Source: JBKPCD01 sp046727175 | GTDB taxonomy: Bacteria; Acidobacteriota; Vicinamibacteria; Vicinamibacterales; 2-12-FULL-66-21 | Direction of reading: 5' to 3' | Assembly: GCA_046727175.1 (NCBI GenBank) | Contig: JBKPCD010000268.1 | Coordinates: forward strand, 1-15,839 | DNA length: 15,839 nucleotides | Part shown: piece after piece, positions 1 through 8,152 of the stretch | How the letters are laid out: every line of letters starts with the position of its first letter | Numbering within the stretch: position 1 is the first letter of the stretch | Made by a program: the position numbers and the translations under genes | Notes under the pieces: generated by a model | The model's input: the letters and a program-made list of their open reading frames with translations, nothing else | Told to the model about the DNA's origin: nothing | Databases searched by the model: none

Positions 1-1645
1 GGTCGATACAGGAGAGAATGGTTCCGTCGAAGCCGTACGCGTAGCCCTTGTGAAGGACGAAATCGTTGAAGTACGGCTTCAGCCCCGTCGACGTCCAACG
101 CTCTTCGACGGTCCATCCGCCAGGACCGCGCGAGACCGCCAGACGACGAATACCGGCCCCTCCCGTCATGACGATGGAGTTGACGAGGACGCCGCCGTCC
201 GGGGTCAACGCTGGTTGAACGATGGTCGCGCCCTCAATTGGCCACTCATGCTTCCACAGCACCGCCCCGTTTGCCGGCGCGACGCTTGCCACGCCGGATC
301 CACTCAGCAGCAGGACCTGCGGGACTCCATCGATCGTCGCTCGATGCGGCGAGCTGTAGCTCCCAAGCTCACGAGGACCGACCCATCGCAGTTTGCTGGT
401 CGCGATGTCGTAGCCTGCCAGCGTTCCCGACGCGGCGACGATGACGACGTCGTCGACGACCAGCGGCGAGCTCGAGAAGCCCCACACCGGCACCTTCCGG
501 TCGGCATCGGCTGCCACGTTGTGCGACCAGATGACCGCGCCAGTACGTGCATCGAGGGCGTTCAGAATTCCGGTCGCGCCGAATGTGTAGACCCGCCCGT
601 CGCTGAGCGTCGGTGTGGCGCGTGGACCGGCGCCGCCGTTCGACTCCCAGAATCGGACCTTGTCGCGGTGACGCCACACCGGCTCGCCGGTGCTCAGCTT
701 GTAACAGGCGACGACCTCGTCGTCACCGCGCTGCTCCTGCGTGTAGAGAAGGTCTCCGTCGACGGCGAACGAGGACCAGCCTGGCCCGATCGGCCGCTTC
801 CACAACTGCACTGGGGGCGCTGACGTCCAGTCGGTCTTGATACGGACGCCACGAACGACGGCATCGCGATGAGGACCGCGAAAACCGGGCCACTCCGCGT
901 CTCTCTTTGGTGCCGCCGGCGTCGCTGCTGGTGGAATCGCTGCCACTGGCGCCGGCGCGGCGGCGGCTTTGGACGCGCTCGGCGCCTTGGCACTCTCCGT
1001 AGCTGCGACCGCGGCGGACGGCGGTGCCGACGGTCTGTCGCTGGCCTGGGGTGCGGGCTGTTCGTTGGGAGCCGCTACCGCTGCTGGCGGCGGCAGCGGC
1101 TTCGGTTCATCGGCGGACTGCGCCAGCAGCCGCTGCTCGGGAGTAGGCGTCCATCGCCAGTGGAAATCCGATCCGAGCAGATCGCTGGTGACGCCATCGG
1201 TCCGGACAAGCGTCCATGCTCCGCACGCGGCCAGGATGGTCACCACCATCCAGGCGCGCCGAGGTCCGTTGGAGAAATGACGGGTCGCCACAGCCCAGGC
1301 CACCAGTGCGACGGCGAGGGCTGGAATGGCCCAGGCGTAGAGCAGTATCCCCATCGCGCCGCCGGCAATCGACGCGTGAACCATGCGCGACGTCGCGAAC
1401 AGCGCGGCGATCATCAGCACGAGCCCCCCGAGGCGCTCTGACCAGGGTGCCCGGCTGAAGAACAGCCACCACGCGAGAATCACCAGCGCGGCGACCATAG
1501 CGCCAATCATCGCGAACGGCATGGACTCGGATACGACCAGCGGGACGGCAAATCTGATCAGCACCAGCAGCACCGCGGCGACCACGCCGGGCCAGAGCCG
1601 GAGCGGTTTCCGCGGAGTCGAGTTGTCGGTTTGCAGAGTGGACAT
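1..1645 (-). CDS. Membrane-anchored PQQ-like beta-propeller protein (second tandem copy), 3' end cut by window edge
   Basis: The reading frame runs from an ATG at 1645 through the left edge without a stop: 548 codons are visible. By comparison with the neighbouring paralogue about 85 C-terminal residues are missing. The N-terminus (about residues 15-150) holds around five hydrophobic segments. An Ala/Pro-rich linker follows, then a BamB/PQQ-like propeller opening with AEWPGFRGPHRD and containing GPGWSSFAV, YTQEQRGDDE and VWGFSSSPLVV. An upstream AAAGG about 8 nt from the ATG is a plausible ribosome site. It lies 29 nt behind its paralogue and starts the same way (MST...TPRKPLRLWPGV), which supports this start. 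The predicted role is a protein anchored in the inner membrane with a periplasmic propeller; the ligand or partner is unknown. The five-TM plus propeller layout recalls membrane glucose dehydrogenase, but I could not identify a PQQ/Ca catalytic site, so enzymatic activity is not claimed. Confidence 0.9.
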   Translation of the reverse strand, partial: MSTLQTDNSTPRKPLRLWPGVVAAVLLVLIRFAVPLVVSESMPFAMIGAMVAALVILAWWLFFSRAPWSERLGGLVLMIAALFATSRMVHASIAGGAMGILLYAWAIPALAVALVAWAVATRHFSNGPRRAWMVVTILAACGAWTLVRTDGVTSDLLGSDFHWRWTPTPEQRLLAQSADEPKPLPPPAAVAAPNEQPAPQASDRPSAPPSAAVAATESAKAPSASKAAAAPAPVAAIPPAATPAAPKRDAEWPGFRGPHRDAVVRGVRIKTDWTSAPPVQLWKRPIGPGWSSFAVDGDLLYTQEQRGDDEVVACYKLSTGEPVWRHRDKVRFWESNGGAGPRATPTLSDGRVYTFGATGILNALDARTGAVIWSHNVAADADRKVPVWGFSSSPLVVDDVVIVAASGTLAGYDIATSKLRWVGPRELGSYSSPHRATIDGVPQVLLLSGSGVASVAPANGAVLWKHEWPIEGATIVQPALTPDGGVLVNSIVMTGGAGIRRLAVSRGPGGWTVEERWTSTGLKPYFNDFVLHKGYAYGFDGTILSCID

Positions 1646-1674
1646 AGGTCGGACCTTTGGTGAGTAACGTCCGT

Positions 1675-3564
1675 TTAGCGGTCGGCGATGGACAGCCGGA
1701 ACGCTGCCATCTCCTCTCCGTTGCGAACCAGAAGGACGTCGCGAACCAGCGCCGGGTGGTTCCAGGTCTTGCCCTCGATCGCCTTGTATCGCGCAACCTC
1801 GGTGAACCGATCAGGAGTTGCGTTCACCAGCGCGATCTCCCCCTCCTCTGACAGCACCAGCAGCAGGTTCTCGTCGGGTAGCAGAATCAGCTGGCCGTGG
1901 CCGTAGCGCCCGCCTTTCCACTTGCGTGCGCCGTCGGCGAGGTCGATGCACGCGAGAATGCTGCCGTCGAAACCGAACGCATGACCCTTGTGCACGACGA
2001 AGTCGTTGTAGAACGGCTTCAGGCCGGTTGACGTCCAGCGTTCTTCGACGTTCCACCCGTCGGGTTTGTGCGCGGCCGCGAGGCGGCGGATGGCGACCCC
2101 ACCCATCGCGTCGGCAGAGACGATCAGGAGATCGCCGTTTTCGGCCAGACCCGGCTGCAGGATGCTCACGCTTGGCTGCCACGAGTACTCCCAGAGCAAG
2201 GTCCCGTCGGCTGGTGAGACGCTGGTCGTGCGGGCTCCTCTCAGCAGCACGATCTGTGGGACGCCATCAATCGTGATCAAGTGTGGCGAGCTGTACCCGG
2301 CGCCGCCGGCCGGGCCGAGCCAGCGACGATCGCCGGTGGCGGCGTCGTAGGCGACGAGCCGGCCGGATGTCGCCACGACGACGAGGTCGTTCAGCACCAG
2401 GGGCGAGCTGGTGAAGCCCCAGCCAGGATCCTTCGCGCCGGTGTCGGACGCCGCGTTGTGCGACCAGACAACCGCACCATCAGCGGCGTCGAGCGCGTTC
2501 AGGATTCCGGTCGCCCCGAGCGTGTACACGCGACCGTTGCTGAGCGTCGGCGTCCCGCGCGGGCCGGCTCCGCCGACCGATTCCCAGAATCGAGCGGCGT
2601 CGCGATGCTGCCACACGGGCTCGCCGGTGCTCACCTTGTACGCCGCGACGATCTCGTCGTCGCCGCGCTGCTCCTGTGTGTAGAGCAGATCGCCTTGGAC
2701 CGCGAATGACGACCAGCCGGGCCCGATCGGCCGGCGCCAGATTTCCACCGGCGGTGACTTCGCCCAGTCGGTCGCGATCTTCACGCCGTGGACCACGCCG
2801 TCACGGGCGGGTCCGCGAAAACCAGGCCACTCGGCCGGCGTGAGTCGTGCTGCGGCTGCCGGCAGTGCCGACGGCTCGTCGTTGGCTACGACCTCGCGCG
2901 GTTTCTCGTGAGCCTTCACCACCGGAGATGCGGACGGCGCCGCCACTGGAGCCTCGGGAGCTCGGGCCGCTTCGACGGGAGCGTTCACCGGCGGTGCGGA
3001 TGCTGGCGCCGCAGGCCCGCCCCGAGCGGGGTCGAGGGGCTTCGCGCCGGCCTGCGCCAGGAGCCGCTCCTCCGGACTTCGCGTCCATCGCCAATGAAGC
3101 TCCGAACTACCGTCACCTCTGATCCCGCCAATGCGGACGAGCGTCCAGCCACCGCTCGCGATCAGGATGGTTGCGACCATCGATATGCGTCGAAACTTGT
3201 CAGAGAGGCGATGGGTTGCCACCGCCCACGCGACGAAGGCGAGACCGAGGGCAGGAATGGCCAGGATCGGGAGCAGCACCCCGTTGCCGCCTGCACCAAT
3301 CGACTGGTGGATGAAGCGCGATGTGGCGAACAGCGCGACGGTCGACAGTGCGACGGCGCCCAGCCGCTCGAACCAGCGCGCGCGGCTGAAGAGCAGCCAC
3401 CAGACGAAGATCAGCAGCCCGCCGATTAGTCCACCGAGCAGCGCCACTGGCGGTCCACCGGCCCCGACGAGCGGAAGGACAAGCTTGAACAGCACCAGCA
3501 TCACCGCGACGAGGACGCCGGGCCACAGCCGGAGCGGCTTGCGAGGCGTGGGTTCGGTGCTCAT
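1675..3564 (-). CDS. Membrane-anchored PQQ-like beta-propeller protein (first tandem copy)
   Basis: The gene encodes 629 residues from the ATG at 3564. A TTG two codons upstream (3570) is possible, but the paralogue starts with the matching MST..., so ATG is preferred. About five hydrophobic segments fall near residues 16-36, 41-60, 69-83, 97-116 and 128-145. They are followed by the motif HWRWTRSPEERLLAQ, an Ala/Pro-rich linker (about 175-240), and then a propeller of PQQ-like repeats to the C-terminus. Repeat signatures include AAYKVSTGEPVWQHRD, LNALDAADGAVVWSH and VAYDAATGDRRW, each a strand plus the 'D..tG...W' turn typical of PQQ/BamB blades. The start is 9 nt after the stop of the ADOP permease, with no clear Shine-Dalgarno, suggesting translational coupling. 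Known families with this fold include quinoprotein dehydrogenases and BamB scaffolds; which role applies here is not evident. Confidence 0.93.
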   Translation of the reverse strand: MSTEPTPRKPLRLWPGVLVAVMLVLFKLVLPLVGAGGPPVALLGGLIGGLLIFVWWLLFSRARWFERLGAVALSTVALFATSRFIHQSIGAGGNGVLLPILAIPALGLAFVAWAVATHRLSDKFRRISMVATILIASGGWTLVRIGGIRGDGSSELHWRWTRSPEERLLAQAGAKPLDPARGGPAAPASAPPVNAPVEAARAPEAPVAAPSASPVVKAHEKPREVVANDEPSALPAAAARLTPAEWPGFRGPARDGVVHGVKIATDWAKSPPVEIWRRPIGPGWSSFAVQGDLLYTQEQRGDDEIVAAYKVSTGEPVWQHRDAARFWESVGGAGPRGTPTLSNGRVYTLGATGILNALDAADGAVVWSHNAASDTGAKDPGWGFTSSPLVLNDLVVVATSGRLVAYDAATGDRRWLGPAGGAGYSSPHLITIDGVPQIVLLRGARTTSVSPADGTLLWEYSWQPSVSILQPGLAENGDLLIVSADAMGGVAIRRLAAAHKPDGWNVEERWTSTGLKPFYNDFVVHKGHAFGFDGSILACIDLADGARKWKGGRYGHGQLILLPDENLLLVLSEEGEIALVNATPDRFTEVARYKAIEGKTWNHPALVRDVLLVRNGEEMAAFRLSIADR

Positions 3565-3573
3565 CGTCAACCG

Positions 3574-6213
3574 CTATTCCGATCTCAGCGCCTGCAGAAC
3601 GTCGACCTGCGACGCTTTGGCGGCGGGCATCAGCGAGGCGATGGCTGCAGCAGTAACGAGGATGCCGGCCGCACCAAGGAAAGGCAGCGCGCCAGGCATA
3701 CTGACGTTCTCGAGATGGCTAGCTGCCACGCCCGCAAACAGATAGCCGCCGGCCGCCCCTGCGGCGATCCCGATCCCGACGATCAGCATTCCTTCGAGCA
3801 GCACCCGGATCAGCAGGTGCCGCGGCGACGAACCGATCGCCAGCCGCACCCCGAACTCGCGCGTGCGCGCGCTTACGGAGAACGCCAGAACGCCGGACAC
3901 GCCAACAACAGCGATCAGCAGCGCGATGCCGGCGAATCCGGAAAGGACGAAGGCGTTCAGCCGCTCGGGCGACAGCACCTCCGCTCGCACGTCCTGGAGC
4001 GTCGCGGCCCGCTCGACAGGCTGATCGGCCGAAATCTCGTGGACGACGCGGCGCACGGCAGGCACGAGCGGGTACGGATCACCTGTCGCACGCACGAACA
4101 ACCGACCGGCGATGCCCACCTGCCGGACCGGCATGTAAACGGTCAGTGCGGGCTGCTGAACGACGTTCTCATCATCCACGTCCGCCACGACACCGACGAT
4201 GCGGAGCGGCCTCTGCCTGCCGTAAAGCGCGAACAGCGGATCGGTCCAGACCAGCTTGCGGTTGAGCGCATCGCCGTTCGGGAAAAGCCGTTGTGCGACG
4301 CTCTGGCTGACGATCGACACGAGCTCGCCGCGGCCGCCGTCCTCGACGGTGAAGTCGCGGCCCGCAAGCATCGGGATGCCGAGCACGGCGAAGAACCGAG
4401 GAGCAACAATCCGCAGTCGCGCGCGCGGGTCCTCCTCTTCGTCCGCACGCTTGTAACCCTCGACCGTGAACTGGAAACCTGGACCGAAGCTGCCGGCATC
4501 CCGCCAGGGCACGAAGCTTCCCACCGCGACGCCGTCTACGCCCGGCAGTGCGCCAATGCGCTCGGTCGCCTCGTGATAGAAGTCGAGGACCTTCGCGTCA
4601 CCGACTCCCGTTGCGGAGGTCGGGATGTCGAATGCCAGCACATGGCGCATGTCGAAAGCGGTGTTCGCCGTCTGAAGGGCGACGAGCGTGGCGAGGAGCA
4701 TTGCCGCGCCCGCAAGCATCACGAACGAGAACGCGATCTGGGTCGTGGCGAAAATGCGAAGGCGACGGTTGGTGCCCGGCGTGATCCGGATGCTGCCGCT
4801 CGCCAGACCGAGACCTGCCGACGCGTGCGGGGATGGAAGACGGGGGACGTACCCGAGTAGTACGGCCGCCGCCATAGCGAGGCCGGCACCAACCCACAGC
4901 ACGGTCGGGTCGACGGTGACCTCGAGCGCGCGGACGGAGAAGCGAGCGGCAAAACGCGCGACGATTGAGACGAGCGGCCGAGCCAGTATCACACCCAGCA
5001 CGGCGCCGGCGCCGCAGAGCACCACGCTCTCGGCCAGCAGCGTGCGCCGAAGCGCACCGTGGCTCGCGCCGAGCGCGGTGCGCACCGCCAGCTCGCCTTC
5101 GCGGCGGACGGAGCGCGCCAGAATCAGATTCGCGACATTTGAACATGCGATGATGAACACAACCGCCGCTGAGGCGAGCAGCACGAGCAGGATCGTCCGC
5201 GCGGGCGCTGCGATCTGATCGCGAAGCCTCGAGACCCTGAGTTGGACGTTGGCGTTCGGCGAATAGGCCTCGGGATGCTCGCGCATCAGGGCGGCGTGCA
5301 CCGAGGTCAGCTCTGCGCGCGCGGCTTCCAGCGACACGCCTGGCGCCAAGCGTCCGAAGAGCTCAGTCATCCGATGCACGCGGTTGGTGACCATCGTGGC
5401 ATCGAGGTGATGCGGACTGGTTACCACGTTCGCGATGATCTCGGTGTCCGCCGGATAGGGAACCGATGGCTCGAGGACGCCGACGACTGTAGCGAGGCGC
5501 GGACCCAGGCGAATGGTCTTTCCGATCACGCTCGGGTCGCTGTTGAGCGAGTTGGCCCAGAATCGGTACGTGAGGACCGCCGCGGCCGCCGCTTTGGGAC
5601 CGTCGTCTTGCGGGTTCAGCAGCCGGCCGAGCACGGGACGAAGGCCCATCACGTCGAAGAACAATCCGCCGACGACGCCTGCTTTCACCATGCGGGGCTC
5701 GCCGCCGAGACCATTCAGCACAAAGTCGACCGTCGAGAAGTCGCCGAAGGCGCTGATAGTGCTGACGCGTGACTGAAGGTCGTTGATTTCGGGCACCGAG
5801 AACGTCATGTTTTCGGCGCCGAGGCCCGGCGCACTCTGGCGGATGTAGATCAGGCGATCTTCATCGCGATTGACGAGAGGGCGCAGCAGCACCCCGCGGA
5901 CCACGCTGAAAATCGCGGCGTTGGCGCCGATGCCGAGCGCGAGCGTCACGACCACGGTGGCGGCCAGACCCTTGGCGCGCCGGAGGGAGCGCAGGCCGAT
6001 GCGCATGTCCTGCCCGAGGGCTTGCGCCGCGTCGAACCAGCGGCTGTACCAGACCCGCCGCATCGAGTCGCGAACAGCCGGGACGTAACCGAATTCCCTG
6101 AGGGCTGCCAGACGGGCGGCTTCGGGATCCTCGCCGCGCTCGATCCGTTCCTTCACGCTGAGGGCGAGGTGGCCGCGGATTTCCTCGTCGAGCTCGCGCT
6201 CGTCGGGCCGCAT
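3574..6213 (-). CDS. ADOP-type ABC transporter permease (MacB/FtsX fold) with N-terminal prefix domain
   Basis: This 879-residue protein matches the layout of the 'acidobacterial duplicated orphan permease' family (TIGR03434). Residues 1-55 form the soluble prefix domain (ELDEEIRGHLAL..., EAARLAALREFG). A first TM helix lies near 83-108 (LALGIGANAAIFSVV), followed by a MacB-type periplasmic core (about 115-335). A three-helix FtsX domain starts near 340 (ACSNVANLILAR, then GELAVRTALGAS). A second half repeats the plan and ends with TREFGVRLAIGSS, more TM helices and the LQALRSE C-terminus. The start ATG is 3 nt after the padR stop, and AAAGGAG lies 6 nt upstream inside the padR end, so the two are translationally coupled. 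No ATP-binding subunit is encoded nearby, which is why the family is called orphan. A MacB-like mechanotransmission or efflux role is an inference; the substrate is unknown. It appears intact. Confidence 0.94.
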   Translation of the reverse strand: MRPDERELDEEIRGHLALSVKERIERGEDPEAARLAALREFGYVPAVRDSMRRVWYSRWFDAAQALGQDMRIGLRSLRRAKGLAATVVVTLALGIGANAAIFSVVRGVLLRPLVNRDEDRLIYIRQSAPGLGAENMTFSVPEINDLQSRVSTISAFGDFSTVDFVLNGLGGEPRMVKAGVVGGLFFDVMGLRPVLGRLLNPQDDGPKAAAAAVLTYRFWANSLNSDPSVIGKTIRLGPRLATVVGVLEPSVPYPADTEIIANVVTSPHHLDATMVTNRVHRMTELFGRLAPGVSLEAARAELTSVHAALMREHPEAYSPNANVQLRVSRLRDQIAAPARTILLVLLASAAVVFIIACSNVANLILARSVRREGELAVRTALGASHGALRRTLLAESVVLCGAGAVLGVILARPLVSIVARFAARFSVRALEVTVDPTVLWVGAGLAMAAAVLLGYVPRLPSPHASAGLGLASGSIRITPGTNRRLRIFATTQIAFSFVMLAGAAMLLATLVALQTANTAFDMRHVLAFDIPTSATGVGDAKVLDFYHEATERIGALPGVDGVAVGSFVPWRDAGSFGPGFQFTVEGYKRADEEEDPRARLRIVAPRFFAVLGIPMLAGRDFTVEDGGRGELVSIVSQSVAQRLFPNGDALNRKLVWTDPLFALYGRQRPLRIVGVVADVDDENVVQQPALTVYMPVRQVGIAGRLFVRATGDPYPLVPAVRRVVHEISADQPVERAATLQDVRAEVLSPERLNAFVLSGFAGIALLIAVVGVSGVLAFSVSARTREFGVRLAIGSSPRHLLIRVLLEGMLIVGIGIAAGAAGGYLFAGVAASHLENVSMPGALPFLGAAGILVTAAAIASLMPAAKASQVDVLQALRSE

Positions 6214-6216
6214 GAG

Positions 6217-6573
6217 CTACTCCTTTGCCGGCGCGGGGTTCATGATCCGGCCGATCACGTTCACCATCTGCGACCAGCGATCCTGCTCCCGTAACAGTTG
6301 CGCCTTCCCCGCGGCTGTCAGCCGGTAGTACTTCGCCCGCTGGTTGGCCTCGCTCAGGGCCCACTCGGATTTCAGCCATCCACGCTTCTCGAGGCGGTGC
6401 AATGCTGGGTAGAGCGAGCCGGTTTCGACCTTGAGGAGGTCGTCCGACTGCGCGCGGATTGCCTGGCCGATGCCGTGGCCGTGCTGGGGCCCCCACTGGA
6501 GGGTTCGAAGAATGATCATGTCGAGCGTGCCCTGGAGAAGCTCCAGGCGCTGATCTTCGGGTGTCTTGGCCAT
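6217..6573 (-). CDS. PadR-family transcriptional regulator (acidobacterial ADOP-linked type)
   Basis: This 118-residue winged-helix regulator belongs to the PadR group that accompanies ADOP permeases (TIGR03433). The hallmark stretch LLQGTLDMIILRTLQWGPQH is followed by GHGIGQAI. The wing and recognition part reads VETGSLYPALHRLEKRGWL and then AKYYRLTAAGKAQL. A short C-terminal helix (about 95-112) would serve dimerisation. Family knowledge: PadR proteins are usually dimeric repressors that bind palindromes, often released by a small molecule. The start ATG at 6573 lies 4 nt from a perfect palindrome and has no obvious Shine-Dalgarno, so binding there would block its own translation start region or promoter. 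It is the first gene of the module and is coupled to the permease. The effector is unknown. Confidence 0.95.
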   Translation of the reverse strand: MAKTPEDQRLELLQGTLDMIILRTLQWGPQHGHGIGQAIRAQSDDLLKVETGSLYPALHRLEKRGWLKSEWALSEANQRAKYYRLTAAGKAQLLREQDRWSQMVNVIGRIMNPAPAKE

Positions 6574-6577
6574 TGTT

Positions 6578-6613
6578 GTAGACAGTCTACGGCCTTAGAC
6601 GTAGGCCGTCTAC
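6578..6613 (-). promoter_or_regulatory. Candidate PadR operator: two GTAGACnnnCTAC boxes
   Basis: Read on the minus strand, two 13-bp boxes share the form GTAGACnnnCTAC. The start-proximal one (6578-6590) is the perfect palindrome GTAGACTGTCTAC. The distal one (6601-6613) is GTAGACGGCCTAC, with matching outer arms. Their starts are 23 bp apart, about two helical turns, so two dimers could bind the same DNA face. A further half-site, GTCTAA, lies between them. The boxes begin 4 bp upstream of the padR ATG. PadR regulators commonly control themselves through palindromes at their own promoters, so autoregulation of the whole PadR-ADOP-propeller operon is the likely meaning. Binding has not been shown. 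Confidence 0.65.
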
Positions 6614-6735
6614 GGCATGTTCCGGAGGGACTCTTGACGTCGATTGGCCCGTGAAATAGCGGCGATCGGCTTCACTCGCCAGACGATGAGCCGCCAGGAG
6701 AATACTGCTGACCCAACGTTCCACTGCCTCCACGC

Positions 6736-6751
6736 GAGCGCCCGGGCGCTC
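6736..6751 (-). terminator. GC-rich palindrome directly after the trpB2 stop
   Basis: The sequence GAGCGCCCGGGCGCTC is a perfect 16-bp palindrome immediately adjacent to the TGA of the trpB-like gene. It can fold as a 6-bp stem (GAGCGC/GCGCTC) with a CCGG loop. No T-run follows on the minus strand, so it would be a non-canonical terminator or a 3'-end stabilising hairpin. The rest of the 178-bp gap up to padR holds the PadR boxes and nothing else I recognise. Confidence 0.4.
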
Positions 6752-8062
6752 TCACGTCGTCATCGCCATTTTCCCTGAGAGAAACGCGTCGTAGGCAGCG
6801 AAGTCGAAAATGCCGTGACCTGACAGGTTGAAGAGGATGACCGATTTCTCGTTTGCCGCACGCGCTGCCTGCGCGTGCCTGACGACGCTGTGGATCGCGT
6901 GCGCCGACTCCGGCGCTGGAATGGTCCCCTCGCAACGCGCAAACGTCAGTGCGGTCTCGAACACCTCGCCTTGCTCGTAGGCTTCCGCTTCGATCAGCCC
7001 GGCGGCGAGCAGGTGGCTGACGAGGGGCGCGGAGCCGTGGTATCGAAGGCCGCCGGCATGCACGGGCGCCGGGACGAAACCGTGGCCGAGCGTGTGCATC
7101 ATCATCAACGGCGTCGTGCCCGCCGTGTCTCCGAAGTCGTATTCCCGTTTGCCGGCCGTGAGGCTCGGGCAGGCAGACGGCTCGGCGGCGACCACCCGCA
7201 AGCGTTTCCGGCTGCCGTTCAACTTGTCCTTGAGGAAGGGAAACGCCAGGCCCGCGAAGTTGCTGCCGCCTCCGTGACACGCGATGACGAGGTCCGGGTA
7301 CTCGCCGGCAATCTCCATCTGTTTCTTTGCCTCCTGGCCGATGATCGTCTGGTGCATGAGAACATGGTTCAGCACGCTGCCGAGGGAGTACTTGGTATCG
7401 TCGCGTTTGGCCGCGTCCTCGATCGCCTCGGAGATCGCGATCCCGAGGCTGCCCGGTGAGTCCGGCGATTCGGCCAGGATTCGGCGACCTGCCTCGGTGA
7501 GATTCGAAGGGCTCGCGACGACATCCGCGCCGTAAGCCTTCATCATGATCCGCCGGTAGGGTTTCTGCTCGTAGCTGACCTTCACCATGTAGACCATGCA
7601 CTCGAGCCCCATCAGCCGGCACGCGCAGGCCAGCGCGCTGCCCCACTGACCGGCGCCAGTTTCCGTCGAGAGCCGTTTCACACCAGCCTGCCTGTTGACG
7701 TAGGCCTGCACGAGTGCGGTGTTCAGCTTGTGGCTGCCCACCGGGCTGACGTGTTCCGACTTGTAATAAATGTGCGCCGGCGTATCGAGCGCTGCTTCAA
7801 AGGCTTTGGCGCGGAACATCGGAGTGGGCCGGTACAGTCGGTAGATCTCCCGGACCTCGTCAGGAATCTCCACGGCAGGAGCCTGAGAGACCTCCTGCGC
7901 GATCAGCTCCATCGGGAAGATCGGACCGAGCATGTCGGGCCCGATGGGTTCCCGCGTACCAGGATGGAGCGGCGGCGGAACCATCGACGGCAGATCCGGG
8001 ACGATGTTGTAGAAGTGAGTGGGGATTTCGGACTCGGGTAGCGTGATCTTGGTGTCGATCAT
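6752..8062 (-). CDS. trpB: TrpB2-type tryptophan synthase beta chain (PLP-dependent)
   Basis: This 436-residue fold-type II PLP enzyme condenses indole with L-serine to give tryptophan in the cytosol. Visible motifs are SPVGSHKLN (Lys112, the PLP Schiff-base lysine), ETGAGQWG (Glu134, the catalytic acid loop), the phosphate-binding GGGSN (264-268), and SGHG near the C-terminus. The W in ETGAGQWG, the extended N-terminus (PTHFYNIVPDLPSMVPPPLHPGT) and the length are those of the TrpB2/TrpB-related class (TIGR01415) rather than TrpB1, which reads ETGAGQHG. A GGAGGA site sits about 8 nt before the ATG. No trpA, trpF or trpC is in the window. TrpB2 enzymes are often encoded away from the trp operon and are thought to salvage free indole or work with an unlinked TrpA; which applies here is not decided by the sequence. 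Confidence 0.95.
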   Translation of the reverse strand: MIDTKITLPESEIPTHFYNIVPDLPSMVPPPLHPGTREPIGPDMLGPIFPMELIAQEVSQAPAVEIPDEVREIYRLYRPTPMFRAKAFEAALDTPAHIYYKSEHVSPVGSHKLNTALVQAYVNRQAGVKRLSTETGAGQWGSALACACRLMGLECMVYMVKVSYEQKPYRRIMMKAYGADVVASPSNLTEAGRRILAESPDSPGSLGIAISEAIEDAAKRDDTKYSLGSVLNHVLMHQTIIGQEAKKQMEIAGEYPDLVIACHGGGSNFAGLAFPFLKDKLNGSRKRLRVVAAEPSACPSLTAGKREYDFGDTAGTTPLMMMHTLGHGFVPAPVHAGGLRYHGSAPLVSHLLAAGLIEAEAYEQGEVFETALTFARCEGTIPAPESAHAIHSVVRHAQAARAANEKSVILFNLSGHGIFDFAAYDAFLSGKMAMTT

Positions 8063-8085
8063 TGGCGGTCCTCCGCGGGAGCCAA

Positions 8086-8114
8086 ACGGTATTGCGTGGC
8101 GTCGCCGATGTCAA
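8086..8114 (-). promoter_or_regulatory. Sigma-70-type promoter for trpB2
   Basis: On the minus strand a perfect -35 TTGACA (8109-8114) is separated by exactly 17 bp from TACCGT (8086-8091), a 3/6 -10 match with the conserved first T, A and last T. Transcription would begin around 8080, giving a leader under 20 nt that carries the GGAGGA ribosome site. This suggests trpB2 is transcribed independently of the upstream sigma-factor pair. The ribosome site itself lies between GCGG and CCGC, a possible 4-bp stem with AGGA in its loop. Confidence 0.5.
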
Positions 8115-8152
8115 CGCGCGACCGTGCCGCGCGCGCTGCTTTCGACAGGATT

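Noticed and set aside
50..823. Long plus-strand open frame opposite the partial propeller gene
   Set aside because: Arg/Asp-rich translation without domain motifs; the minus-strand frame here aligns residue by residue with the neighbouring propeller paralogue.
3565..3570. TTG at 3570 as start of the first propeller gene
   Set aside because: The ATG at 3564 gives an N-terminus matching the paralogue, and neither has a better ribosome site.
3715..4860. 381-codon plus-strand open frame inside the ADOP gene
   Set aside because: Antisense shadow of a clearly recognisable permease; no motifs of its own.
3574..6213. Complete MacAB-type efflux pump
   Set aside because: No ATP-binding protein, membrane-fusion protein or outer-membrane channel is encoded here; the MacB ATPase domain is absent from both permeases.
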